Assembly (NCBI RefSeq): GCF_002954775.1
Contig: NZ_KZ672952.1
Span: 248,001-312,000, forward strand
Origin: Streptomyces geranii
GTDB taxonomy: Bacteria; Actinomycetota; Actinomycetes; Streptomycetales; Streptomycetaceae
Direction of reading: 5' to 3'
DNA: 64,000 bases
In this document: one piece after another, positions 51,989 through 62,203 of the stretch
How positions within the stretch are numbered: the stretch's first letter is position 1
Layout of the letters: each line of letters starts with the position of its first letter
The notes under the pieces: generated by a model
What the model was told of the DNA's origin: nothing
Database searches by the model: none
Seen by the model: the letters and a program-made list of their open reading frames with translations, nothing else
Program-made: the position numbers and the translations under genes

Positions 51989-54217
51989 TCAGATGCGAAC
52001 CTCGGCCGGGCTGTCCGCGGCGTGGCCGTTCGTTTCGGCACCTTCCGCCGACCGGCGAGTGAGCGCCTCACCCTCGATGTCGACGCGGGGCAGCAGCCGC
52101 TCCAGCCAGCCAGGAAGCAACCAGGCACGGTGTCCCAGCAGGGCCAGGACCGCCGGGACGATCGCCATCCGCACCACGAAGGCGTCGAAGAGAACGGCGA
52201 CGGCCAGGCCGAACCCGATCATCTTGATCATGGAGTCGGTCTCGGCGATGAAGCTGGCGAAGACCGCGATCATGATCAGCGCGGCGGCGACCACGACCCG
52301 GGCGCTGTGCCGGAACCCGGTGGTGATCGCCTGCGCGGGCCGGTCGCCGTGGACGTATGCCTCGCGCATCCGTGAGACCAGGAAGACCTCGTAGTCCATG
52401 GCGAGTCCGAAGACGATACCCACGAGGAAGATCGGCATCAGAGTCATGATCGGCCCGGTCTGGTCGACGCCCAGCAGTTCGGCGCCGTGCCCGTCCTGGA
52501 AGACCAGGACCACCGAGCCGAGGGCAGCCAGCACCGAGAGCAGGAAGCCGAGGGCAGCCTTGACGGGAACGAGAACGGACCGGAAGACCACCAGCAGCAG
52601 CACGAAGGCCAGGCCGATCACGACCGCGAGATAGGGGAGCAGCGCGGCCTGGACCTTGTCGGCGATGTCGATGTTCACCGCGGTGGTGCCGGTGACCTGG
52701 AAGGTCGCCCCGGCCTCGGCCTCGATGCCGGGACGCTCTGCCCGGACGGACTTCACCAGATCCTTGGTCTTCTCGTCCGTCGGCGCGGTCGACGGCACAG
52801 CCTTGAAGATCGCGGTGTCGCCGGCGTCGTTGAACCGGGCCGGAGAGACGGCCACGATTCCCTTTGCGGCAGCGACCGCCTTCGAGATCGTCTTCACCGC
52901 GCCCGCCGCGTCGGACGCGCCCTTGGCGTCCACGACGACGGTCAGCGGCCCGTTGAAGCCCGGACCGAAGCCCTCGGCCAGCGCATCGTAGGCGCGGCGC
53001 TCGGACGTCGAGGTGGGCTTCGCCTCGTCTCCTGGCATGCCCAGTTGCAGATTCGCCATCGGCACCGCGATCGCTCCGAGGCCCACCACACTGAGCAGGA
53101 GTACCGGTACGGGACGGCGCAGCACGAACCGTGACCAGCGGGTACCCCCGTTGTTCTCGGCGCTCGCCTCGGTGCGGTGGCCCTTGGCGGCGGCCTTGCG
53201 GGAGGCCCGCGAGAGAGCGGCGTTCGGCCACATGCCGAACAGCGCCGGGACCAGGGTCAGTGCGACCAGCACCGCGACCACGACCGCCCCCGCGGCGGCC
53301 AGGCCCATCTTGGTGAGCATCGGGATACCGACCACCGACAGCCCCACCAGAGCGATGACGACGGTGAGCCCGGCAAAGACGACCGCCGAGCCCGCGGTGC
53401 CGACCGCCAGGCCGGACGCCTCCTGCGGCGTGCGGCCCTTCGCGCGCTCCTCTCGGTAGCGGGAGACGACGAACAGGGCGTAGTCGATACCGACGGCGAG
53501 ACCCAGCATCACCGCCAGAGTGCTGGCCGTGTCCGACAGTCCGAAGATGTCCGCCACCAGTGTGATCGAGAAGAGGCTCACGGCGACACCGACGAGCGCG
53601 GTAAGCAGCGGCAGTCCGGCGGCGGCCAGCGAGCCGAAGGTCATCAGCAGCACCACGGCGGCCACCGAGATACCGACGACTTCCGACACCCCACCCGGTC
53701 CGCCGCCGCTGTCCAGCGCCTCTCCGCCGGCCTCGACGGTCAGGCCCGCATCCCGCGCCTGGTCAACGGCCTCCCACAGATCCTTCCGGCTGGCATCGGT
53801 GACGTCGGTGACCTTTACGTCATAGGTGACGGTCGCGTATGCCGTTGAAGCGTCCTTGCTGACCGAGTTCGTCCTGAAGGGATCGTCGGCTTTGTCGACC
53901 TGGGGGCCGTCCGCCAGCTCCGCCACGGCCTTCTCGACGGCCGCTCTGTTGTCGGTCGCTGTCACCTTCTGCCCGGCCGGTGCGACGAACACGACCCGGG
54001 CGGTCGCGCCGTCGGCCAAGGCCCCGGGAAAACGCTCTTGAGCCAGGTCGTAGGCCTTCTGTGCCTCGATGCCAGGCATGGAGAACCTCTCATCGGAGGT
54101 TCCCGGGGCCTGGGAGGAGGCAAGGCCGACAGCGGCCAAGGCCGCCAGCCACACCAGGACGACCGTCCATCGTCGTCGGAACGCCAGACGGCCCACTCGA
54201 TAGAGAAAGGTAGCCAC
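51989..54217 (-). CDS. MMPL family RND-type transporter
   Basis: This 742-residue, ~12-helix protein has GLAVGIDYALFVVSRYR and FGLAMDYEVFLVSRMRE, the same plan as the MMPL protein at 43372 but a separate member. GTG 54217 (VATFLYRVGRLAFRRRWTVV) with GGAG is the start; the frame continues to 54868 without homology. It lies 108 bp before the sensor kinase start on the same strand, so the two-component genes may follow from the same transcript or respond to its substrate. Confidence 0.92.
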   Translation of the reverse strand: MATFLYRVGRLAFRRRWTVVLVWLAALAAVGLASSQAPGTSDERFSMPGIEAQKAYDLAQERFPGALADGATARVVFVAPAGQKVTATDNRAAVEKAVAELADGPQVDKADDPFRTNSVSKDASTAYATVTYDVKVTDVTDASRKDLWEAVDQARDAGLTVEAGGEALDSGGGPGGVSEVVGISVAAVVLLMTFGSLAAAGLPLLTALVGVAVSLFSITLVADIFGLSDTASTLAVMLGLAVGIDYALFVVSRYREERAKGRTPQEASGLAVGTAGSAVVFAGLTVVIALVGLSVVGIPMLTKMGLAAAGAVVVAVLVALTLVPALFGMWPNAALSRASRKAAAKGHRTEASAENNGGTRWSRFVLRRPVPVLLLSVVGLGAIAVPMANLQLGMPGDEAKPTSTSERRAYDALAEGFGPGFNGPLTVVVDAKGASDAAGAVKTISKAVAAAKGIVAVSPARFNDAGDTAIFKAVPSTAPTDEKTKDLVKSVRAERPGIEAEAGATFQVTGTTAVNIDIADKVQAALLPYLAVVIGLAFVLLLVVFRSVLVPVKAALGFLLSVLAALGSVVLVFQDGHGAELLGVDQTGPIMTLMPIFLVGIVFGLAMDYEVFLVSRMREAYVHGDRPAQAITTGFRHSARVVVAAALIMIAVFASFIAETDSMIKMIGFGLAVAVLFDAFVVRMAIVPAVLALLGHRAWLLPGWLERLLPRVDIEGEALTRRSAEGAETNGHAADSPAEVRI

Positions 54218-55342
54218 GCGGGAATCTCCACATCTGCTGTCGGGAACCCGCTCAGGCTCTCGGGAAGTGGTCCGTGCCGTCGTCATCCTCTTGATAGGAA
54301 CCTCACTACTGACGAGGCAGTACAGGTGTGGTGGGCAAGTCCCCCTCGAGTACGAGACCCTCGCCACACCTCGAACCGGGTCGGACGCCCCACGTCCACC
54401 CCTGGAGCAGCCGTCCCGCCCAGCGTGGCGAGGGAGCAGCCGATGCCCCTGGGCCTGCTCCGCGCTGCCGGTGAAGTACGCCGATTCGACTACGCCCCGT
54501 ACCGTCGGCAGCCTCTTCGCCTTGCCCTCTACGCCGCTCGCCCCGCCCTCCGTAGATACCTGGGCGAGGAAGGGCACACACCGCACCCGCCCTCCCGCCA
54601 TCCGTGCCGACAGAAGGTGGAGCGCCGGCGCCGGCCGCTGGCGATCGAGCCCGGTCATCATGTGCCCAGACCGGTACTGTTGAGCATGTCCACGCTCAGC
54701 CATGAAGGTCACGACCATCAGAGGCGGTCTCGCGGCCAGGCCGAAGGCGCCCGCCCAGCAAGGCAGGTCCCGCTGGCGTAGCGCATCGCGGAACAGCCGT
54801 CTCCGGATGCACCTGTGACGGATACAGCTGGTGGCGATCTCCGCCGGGTCGCGCCTGTCCTCCATCAAGGACCTTTTCTTGCTTCTGTGCCCGTGGATCT
54901 CCGCGCACTCCGGAAAAACCTCAAGGTCGGTTCGGCCGCCCGACCGGCCTGGCGATGTCCACCCGTACGCACGCGCTCGGCGAAAGTTCGGGCATCAGCC
55001 ACACCACGACGAACCGGGGGCCAAGCCGGAACCTGTAACGGATACAATGTTACCGATAATGATGACTGTCAAGCCGAGCAGCGTGCCCGGTTGGTCACTG
55101 GCTGAGGCGGTCCGTCCAAGGACGGCGGCAAGGCGTCGAGCAAGTTGATCCCGCTTTGTGCGCACGCCGCGCTCGACGCTGATGGCCGTGGATCACCGCG
55201 GTCGAGAAGTCCGGCTCCAATCGGCCATGTCAGCCCTATCGCTTTCGACCAGTGAACAATTACGTTGCTCACTGCCGTACGGCGGACGGCGCCTGCTGCG
55301 TAGGGAAAGCTCCCGGGTTCCGCGGACGTAGAGCGAGCTCAG
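54218..55342. other. 1.1-kb gap with ACGGATAC operator-like sites
   Basis: No gene is supported. TGACGGATAC at 54816-54825 (preceded by ACCTG, with only a weak right half) and the full site at 55036-55058 lie here. Two related sites some 220 bp apart suggest that a TetR-controlled gene was lost or that they act on the MMPL gene from a distance. Confidence 0.4.
55036..55058. promoter_or_regulatory. TetR-type operator
   Basis: TAACGGATAC, spacer AAT, GTTACCGATA: half-sites match at 7 of 10 positions. The left half is identical to 45728. It is not directly in front of an intact gene. Confidence 0.5.
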
Positions 55343-57957
55343 TCAAAGGGGCTGGGCGATGTCGGTTGTTCCGGTCGGGCGCTCCGGTCGCCACGTCGTG
55401 GTGGTTCCGGTGGCCAAGGTGGTCACGCCTCCGTCCGGCCATTCGATCCGTGCTGTTGCCCCGGTGGGCACCGTCGTGCCCGAGGCATGCAGCTCCCAGC
55501 GGATGGCCACGCGGCCGTACGGCGACTCGTGGACGGCGACGGCCCAGGTGATGCCGCCGCCCGGTCGGGGGCGGAAGACTATGTCGCGGTAGCCGGGCGT
55601 GGCGCCGGTGAGGCCTGCGACGGTGGTGTGCAGCCACTGGGCGATCGTGCCGAGGGCGTAGTGGTTGAAGGAGGTCATCTCACCCGGGTTGACGGTGCCG
55701 TCGGGGGGCATGCTGTCCCAGCGTTCCCAGACAGTGGTGGCGTCGTGCTTCAGCGCGTACAGCCAGGAGGGGCAGTCCTGTTGGAGGAGCAGCGTGTAGG
55801 CGGTGTCGACGTGGTGGGTGGCACTGAGCGTCGGCGCAACGAGCGGTGTACCGACGAAACCGGTCTGGATGGTGTGGCCGCCAGCGGCGACCAGTTCGGC
55901 CAGGCGGTCTCCCGCCGTGGTCCGGGCTGCCGCGTCGGGGAGCAGGTCGAACTGGAGGGCGACGGCGTAGGCGGTCTGGGTGTCGCTGGTCATCAGCCCG
56001 GAAGGCAGCACGTAGGAGCCGATGAAGGCCTGGCGTACCCGTTGCGCGAGTTCCTCGTAGCGTTGACGGTCTTCTTCGAACCCCAGGACTCCCGCGATCC
56101 ACGCCGTGTGCCGCGCGGACCAGGCGTAGTGGGCGGTCGCGATGAGATGGCGGTCGGTGCGCCCGGCTCCCGGGTCTTCCGGAGGCGCGGACGGGTCGAG
56201 CCAGTCGCCGAGCTGGTAGTCGTGGTTCCACAGGCCTGAGGCGTCAGCGCGTTCGGTGATCAAGTCGACCCAGCGGCGTGCGCTGTCGTACTGGGCAGCC
56301 AGCAGTCCGGTGTCGCCGGAGTCCTGGTACAGCGCCCACGGGGTCAGTGTCACGACATCGCCCCAGCCGGCGCCGGGTCTGGCAGGTGTCCACTGCGGGC
56401 CGCCGGGGATGGCGGGGACGTACCAGGGGACGGTGCCGTCGTCGTGCTGCTCGACGGCGACATCGCGCAGCCAGGACGCGAGCATGCCGTGGCAGTCGTA
56501 CAGGAAGGCAGCGGTGGGCGCGAACACCTGGATGTCGCCGGTCCAGCCGAGGCGTTCGTCGCGCTGCGGGCAGTCGGTGGGCAGGTCGACGAAGTTGCCG
56601 CGCAGGCTCCACACGACGTTCTCATGCAGCCGGTTCACCTGCTCGTTGGAGCATTCGAACCAGCCGGTGCGGGCCATGTCGGTGTGGTGGACGCGCGCCA
56701 CGATGTCACGGTGGGGGTCGCCGCCGCTCCAGCCGGTGATCTCGGCGTAGCGGAAGCCGTGGATGGTGAAGCGCGGTTCCCACGTCTCCCGGCCGTTGCC
56801 CCGTAGGACGTACCGGTCGGTGGAAACGGCCCCGCGCAAGGGGCGCACGCACACTTCGCCGTCCTGGAGCACCTCGGCGTGACGGATGACGACCGTGTGT
56901 CCGGCCGACCCGGTCACGCTGATACGGAGCCTGCCGACGAGGTTCTGCCCGAAGTCCACCAGGAGACGGTCGCCGTCAAGGGCGGTCACCCGGGCCGGGG
57001 CGATCTCCTCGGTGCAGCGCACCGGTGGCCCGGTGGGTGCGATGAGCGTCGCCGCGTCCCGGGGCACGATGTCGACCGGCGACCAGTCGCTGTCGCCGAA
57101 CCCGGGAGTGGACCACCGTGTCTGTTCGTCCCGGACGTCGTAGGTCTCGCCGTCGAGCAGGCCGCTGGACACGATCGAGCCGTGCGCCGCTCGCCAGGAG
57201 CTGTCGGTGCCGATGGTGGTGCGGGTTCCGTCGCGGTGGACGATCTCCACCTGGGCGAGCAGGGCGAGCCGGTTGCCGTAGAGATCGGAGTGGCCACCGT
57301 TGAAGCCGAGTCGCCCTCGATACCAGCCGTCAGCAAGCCACGCGCCGATCGTGTTGTCGCCGACGCGCAGGTGGTGCGTGACGTCGTGGGTCTGATAGCG
57401 CAGCCGGTGGTCGTAGCTGGTCCAGCGGGCGCGAGAGTGTGGTCACCGACCCGTAGGCCGTTGATCTCGATCTCGTACAGTCCGTGGGCAGTGACGTACA
57501 GGCGCGCGTACTCCACTTCCGCGCCGGCCAGGAAGTCCTTGCGCAGGAGCGGTGGCCGCCGCTCGCCGTCGGGCCGCTCCAGCGACTGGCGCTGTGGCGA
57601 GATCGCGTGGGCGGTCCAGTCCGCCGCCTCCAGCAGTCCCGTCTCCAGGCGCAGGGCGGGGCTCCAGCCGCCGGGGGTGCCGTCGGTTCCTCGGATCCGG
57701 ACGCGTATCTCGGCGGGTTCCCGTGACGCCAGTGGCTGGTCCGGCCAGTCGACGAGGACGGACTCGTCGGAGGCCACCCAAGGGGTGCGGCGCCTGCCGG
57801 TGGCCCGGTGGATCTCGATCTGGTAGGCCTGCTGCGTCCAGTCGGTGGGCGCGGTGGTCTTCCAGGAGATCCGGGGGCGGGACTCACCTATGCCGAACGG
57901 CTCCCGGTGGTGTTCCGCGGTCGGCGTGGCGACCACGGGTGTCTGCTCGTGGGTCAT
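55343..57957 (-). pseudogene. GH78 alpha-L-rhamnosidase, interrupted by a single-base deletion
   Basis: The start ATG 57957 overlaps the stop of the upstream permease (ATGA). The N-terminal bacterial rhamnosidase domains are followed by the catalytic (alpha/alpha)6 barrel with DLPTDCPQRDERLGWTGD and the C-terminal domain. After HTLAP (about 57430) the frame changes: the expected GWTSYDHRLRYQTHD is found in the next frame, and the total length of 2615 bases is one short of a multiple of three. One lost G at the CCCGCTGG sequence explains it. It removes terminal alpha-L-rhamnose from glycosides. This is either real inactivation or a sequencing error. There is no signal peptide. Confidence 0.85.
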
Positions 57958-58850
57958 CCCTTCACCGCCCCGGCGGTCAGGCCCTTGATGATGCGCTGGT
58001 TGATCAGCAGGTACAGGACCAGGGCGCCGACCACGTTGATGCTGATCGCGGCGAACAGCGGTCCGTAGGCCGTCTCGCCGTACTGCCCGGTGAAGTTGAG
58101 CAGTCCTACCTGGATGGTGCGCAGATCGTCGTCGGTGGTGAAGGTGAGCGAGATGAGCAGGTCGTTCCAGATGAAGAAGAACTGCACGAGCCCCACGGTG
58201 AAGACGGCGTTGCGGACCATGGGGAAGGCAATTGTCCAGAACGCCCTGAGGATGCTCGCCCCGTCGAGGGTGGCGGCCTCGAACACCTCGCGCGGGACCG
58301 AGCGGAAGTACGTGGCCATCATGAAGACGGTCAGCGGGAGGCCGGCCGCGGTGTAGGTGATGATCAGCGGCCACAGCGTCCCGGACAGTCCGGTCTCGAA
58401 GTAGATCCGGAACAGCGGCAGCAGGATCATCTGGCTCGGCACCATGATGCCGACGAGGAAGGCGAGCAGGACCTTGTGGCGCCCGCGCCAGACCATCACC
58501 TCCAGGGCGACGCCGGCGGCGACGCCGAGCAGGACGATGAGTGCGAGGGAGGGCACGGTGGCCAGGAGGCTGTTGCGGATGTACAGGGCGACGTGCCCCG
58601 TCGACCACGCCTCCGTGTAGTTGTGGAGACCCCAGTTCCTCGGAAGCGACCACGCCGGATCGTTGACGAATTCGGACTGGGTCTTGAAGGAACTCAGCAG
58701 CAGCCACAGCAGCGGCGCCACCTCGATCACCACCAGCAGGGCGACGAGCACGTTGCGCACCAGGCGCCGGGCGTGCCGGCTCCTCGGGAGGGCGGCCGTC
58801 GGCGGGCGCGTGCGGGCTTGCCGCGGCGGCGCCGTCAGGGTGTCGGTCAT
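57954..58850 (-). CDS. ABC sugar transporter permease (MalG-type)
   Basis: This 298-residue protein has six transmembrane helices and the EAA loop EAATLDGASILRAFWTIAFP that contacts the ATPase. It belongs to the CUT1 family inner-membrane permeases, which pair with a MalF-type permease, here the broken gene just upstream. Its stop codon overlaps the rhamnosidase start. It is intact although its partners are damaged; no ATPase gene is present, as is usual for Streptomyces, where MsiK is shared. Confidence 0.9.
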   Translation of the reverse strand: MTDTLTAPPRQARTRPPTAALPRSRHARRLVRNVLVALLVVIEVAPLLWLLLSSFKTQSEFVNDPAWSLPRNWGLHNYTEAWSTGHVALYIRNSLLATVPSLALIVLLGVAAGVALEVMVWRGRHKVLLAFLVGIMVPSQMILLPLFRIYFETGLSGTLWPLIITYTAAGLPLTVFMMATYFRSVPREVFEAATLDGASILRAFWTIAFPMVRNAVFTVGLVQFFFIWNDLLISLTFTTDDDLRTIQVGLLNFTGQYGETAYGPLFAAISINVVGALVLYLLINQRIIKGLTAGAVKG

Positions 58851-58857
58851 GGGGGGT

Positions 58858-59741
58858 TCAGCCCTTGGTCAGGTCGCGTCGCGAGAAGCGGAAGATGAAG
58901 AGGGAGACGCCCAGGCAGACGACGGTGAGCAGCGACGCGATGGTGCTGCCGTAGCCGTAGTCGCCGTAGGAGAACGCGGTGCGGAACATGTACAGCGTCA
59001 GGGGTGTCGTGTCGCTGCCCGGGCCGCCTTTGGTCAGAGCCAGGACCGAGTCGAAGACCTTGAGGGTGCCGTTGATGCTGAACACGGCCGACGCCGGGAC
59101 TACCGGCCAGGACAGCGGCAGGACGATGTGGCGGATCAGCCGCCATCCCGTGGCGCCGTCCAGCCGCGCCGACTCCAGGGTTTCCTCGGGGATGTCGAGC
59201 AGCCCCGCGAAGATGAGGACGCCGTAGAAGCCCCTGGAGCGCCACACGTCCATCACGACCAGGACGAGGAAGGACCCGCCCCCGGTGGCGAACCAGTCGC
59301 CGTGGTGGATGCCCAGCGCTTCGATGGCGGTGTTGGCCAGTCCGTTCTGCGGTGCGAAGGCGAAGAGCTTCTGGAACATCAGGGCCACGGCGACCGTCGG
59401 AAGAATCACCGGGAAGAACACCAGGGTGCGGATCAGCGCGGACGACTTGCGCAGGACGAACACGTAGAGCAGGGCGAGCAGATAGCCGCAGACCACTTGC
59501 CCGACGCTGACGACGACCCCGTACTTGAAGGTGAACCACAGCGCGGAGTGCGCCTGCGGGTCGTGCCACAACTTCTCGAAGTTGCCGAACCCGCCGAAGG
59601 TGAACCCCTCGATGACGTTCCCTTTGAAGAAGGTGTATCCCAGGGACCAGCCCTCGGCACCAGCATCACCAGGGTGTACACGAGCAGTGCCGGACCAAGC
59701 AGGACGACGAGAGCGCGGCGGTCTCCCAGAACTGAGCGCAT
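58858..59741 (-). pseudogene. ABC sugar transporter permease (MalF-type), frameshifted
   Basis: From ATG 59741 (MRSVLGDRRALVVLLGPALL) the frame is normal through helix 1 (LVYTLVMLVP). It is then off by one base near 59660: the continuation GWSLGYTFFKGNVIEGF is in the neighbouring frame and goes on intact to EAA loop ESARLDGATGWRLIRHIVLP and the stop at 58858. The length (884 bases) is one short of a multiple of three. It pairs with the MalG-type gene 7 bases downstream. Confidence 0.8.
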
Positions 59742-59794
59742 GACGGCTCTTTCACGAAGGGTTCGAAAGCGGTTCGGGGGTGGCGGCGGACGCG

Positions 59795-60097
59795 TCAGCC
59801 GTTGTCGAGGTCTGCCTGGACCGTCTTCATGAAGTCCTTCGCGGAGAGGGTCCCGTTGACCAGCGGCGCGGCGTTCGTCTGGCTGGTCGCGGTCTCCTTC
59901 GTGTTGAACAGTGCCTCGAACCACAGGGTGCTGGTCGTGGTCTTCGTGATGGTGTCCTGCACCGTCTGAGTGAGGACCGGCAGCGTGCCGGTGTCGCCGT
60001 TGGGCTTGAACCCGGAGACCGTGCCCTGGTCCTTGAGGGAGGCGGCACCGTAGTTCTTGGCGGTGCAGGCGAGCCAGTCGCCGACCTTGACGGGTCG
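59795..60097 (-). pseudogene. extracellular sugar-binding protein, C-terminal fragment
   Basis: The fragment GDWLACTAKNYGAASLKDQG through STLWFEALFNTKETATSQTN and LSAKDFMKTVQADLDNG has the ending of a CUT1 solute-binding lipoprotein (normally ~430 residues). Only the last ~100 residues remain; sequence upstream of 60097 is unrelated. Without it the importer cannot capture substrate. Confidence 0.8.
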
Positions 60098-60214
60098 ACC
60101 TGCGCCACCGGCGCGAACTACCAGTGGATGGTCGTCTGACGGTTTCAACGGGCAGTGTCCGCATGACGGGACAGCACTGTTGGAGCACATGCGAGCCCGG
60201 GCGACGCCGGTCAA

Positions 60215-61063
60215 TGTCCGCCCGCCCGGGTTGATCTTGATGGATCCTCGACCGGGGTTGCCCGGGGCTTCGTGCGACGAGCGTGCTGTGCTGCGGCGGC
60301 CTGAATGGGCACCATGCCCGGGTGAGCATCGTCATCCAGTTCTTCATCGCCCCTGACGACACCTCAGCGGCAGGCATCGTGGACAGCGGGCCGGACGGAG
60401 TCTTCGGCTTACTGACCTGCGACAACCTCGATGCTGGTACGACAAAGGACGTCGGCCGGTGCTTCGGCGGCTAGCCCTGCCGAGCTCGGCGAGCTGCGGA
60501 TCCAGGAGCGGGCCGCCGAGGACGAAGTGTTCGACCTGGAGTTGGCGGTGAAACTCCTGCGTGGTCCGGCAGACCTGGCCCGCACCGCGGACGGGCAGGA
60601 GCAGGGAGTACTCACCCACCGCGACGACCTCATGGAAGTGCTCCTCGCCAACGAGGAGAACTACCTGCTGCGCGTTGCCACCACGCTGGTGCCAGCCGGT
60701 ACGTAGGAGAGCCGGGCGAGGTCGGATTCGTACTGGCGTCGCAGCAGTTTGAAACGGGCCAGCAGTTCGGGGAGCATCCTGATCCTGGACCTGTTGGGGA
60801 TGACCGGCCAACTGAACGTTGTCGAGCCGGAGTTCTTCGAACCGCCGAACGTCACGACGTACGGCATCGGCACCCGCGACGACGCGGCGACTCACGCATC
60901 CACAAGACCGGCCTCGCCCGTCGCTGCCTGCCGAACACGGACGTCCACCCCTTCCCGGGAACTGTCCAGGACTTCATCACCGCCATCGACGACAACCGGC
61001 CACCGTCACCCGGCCGTGCGCCCGCCTCGGCAGGCCTTCGCCGGCCGTCGGGCGTAGCTCCTG
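60215..61063. other. 0.85-kb remnant-rich gap upstream of the truncated binding protein
   Basis: Plus-strand pieces at about 60322-60706 (IVIQFFIAPDDTSAAGIVDS and later FDLELAVKLLRGPADLA) look like a decayed small Streptomyces hypothetical protein split by stops. A further open piece at 60890-61010 is not recognised. The junction with the binding protein remnant near 60097 marks the deletion end. Confidence 0.35.
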
Positions 61064-62032
61064 TCAGGCACGCCCTTGCCCGCCCCTTCGCACCGTGCCG
61101 AGCTGTGTGCGGTCCAGGTCGGCGCCGGTGAACCTCTGGGCCACGGTGCGCAGCACGCCGGCCATGGCCTGGGCCGGTGGTGTGGCCTCCCGGGAGGCGG
61201 CGCGGGCGAGGAGGATGCGGCGGGTGGGGGCGGGCTCGTCGGAGCCGAACGACAGCAGGCGGACGTCGCTGCGGCGGCTGGTGAGGGCGAGCCGGGGGGC
61301 CAGGGCGATGCCGACACCGGCGGCGACCATGGCCTGGGCCTCCTGGTAGTCGTGGGAGGCGTACGCGATACGCGGTTCGAACCCGGCCCGGTGGCAGCTG
61401 CGGCGCAGGACGTCGGCGACGGGATGGTTGTCGGCGCGGGTGATCCACTCCTGGTCGGCGAGATCGCTCAGGCGCAGCGAGGGCAGGGTGCGCAGCCGGG
61501 AGTCGGCGGGGACGACCAGCACGGTGGGGTCGTCGAGGAGATGGGTGAGGGCGAGAGTGCTGTCGCTGACGCGGTTCCACTCGTAGTCCCAGAGCAGCGC
61601 CTGCTCGACCTCTCCCGTGTGCACCATCTCGCGCAACTGGTCGAGGACACCGGCGCGTACGACGGTCCGCACGCCGGGGTGGCGGCGGCTGAACCGGGTG
61701 AGGGCGAGCGGCAGCAGCGAGGCGCTGGCCGTGGGGAACGAGCCGAGTCTGAGCGTGCCCCGGTCCAGGTCGGCGAAGGAGTCCAAGTCGGCTTCCGCGG
61801 CCCTCAGTTCGCGGCGGATGACCTGGCCGCGCTCGGCCAGGGCGGCGCCCGCCGGGGTGGTGCGGATGCCGCGCGGCAATCTTTCGATGAGGGGTTGCCC
61901 GGTCTCCCGTTCCAGGAGGGACATCTGCTGGGAGGCGGCGGAGGTGGTCATGCCCAGCGCCTCCGCCGCGGCGGTGAGCGAACCGCGCTCGGCGGCCTCG
62001 GTGAGCAGCAGCAGGCGGCGTACGTTCAGCAT
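61064..62032 (-). CDS. LysR family transcriptional regulator
   Basis: This 322-residue protein has a winged helix-turn-helix (GSLTAAAEALGMTTSAASQQ, residues ~17-36) and a two-lobed PBP2-like effector domain. The start ATG 62032 has a weak AAAGTC site. It is divergent from the PrpF-like gene (gap 171 bp), the typical LysR arrangement, and probably activates that gene in response to a dicarboxylate or tricarboxylate. Confidence 0.92.
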   Translation of the reverse strand: MLNVRRLLLLTEAAERGSLTAAAEALGMTTSAASQQMSLLERETGQPLIERLPRGIRTTPAGAALAERGQVIRRELRAAEADLDSFADLDRGTLRLGSFPTASASLLPLALTRFSRRHPGVRTVVRAGVLDQLREMVHTGEVEQALLWDYEWNRVSDSTLALTHLLDDPTVLVVPADSRLRTLPSLRLSDLADQEWITRADNHPVADVLRRSCHRAGFEPRIAYASHDYQEAQAMVAAGVGIALAPRLALTSRRSDVRLLSFGSDEPAPTRRILLARAASREATPPAQAMAGVLRTVAQRFTGADLDRTQLGTVRRGGQGRA

Positions 62033-62203
62033 GTCTGCGACTTTAGCGCTGCTTAACCCAGGTGTAGGAATTCACTATTGTTCCGAAGTCGCGCGGCTGC
62101 GAAGGTCCTCGCATTCGCCGGAGCGGTTCACCGGAGCGCAACCCGCCCGTAACCGTGCACCCCGGCCTCCCCTCCCCTTCGCGCCCCAGGAAGAGCCTCA
62201 GCT

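Noticed and set aside
50007..54217. The two-component system as regulator of the RIP/aerolysin genes
   Set aside because: It is close, but orientation and gene order tie it to the MMPL transporter, and no shared site with the toxin promoter was found.
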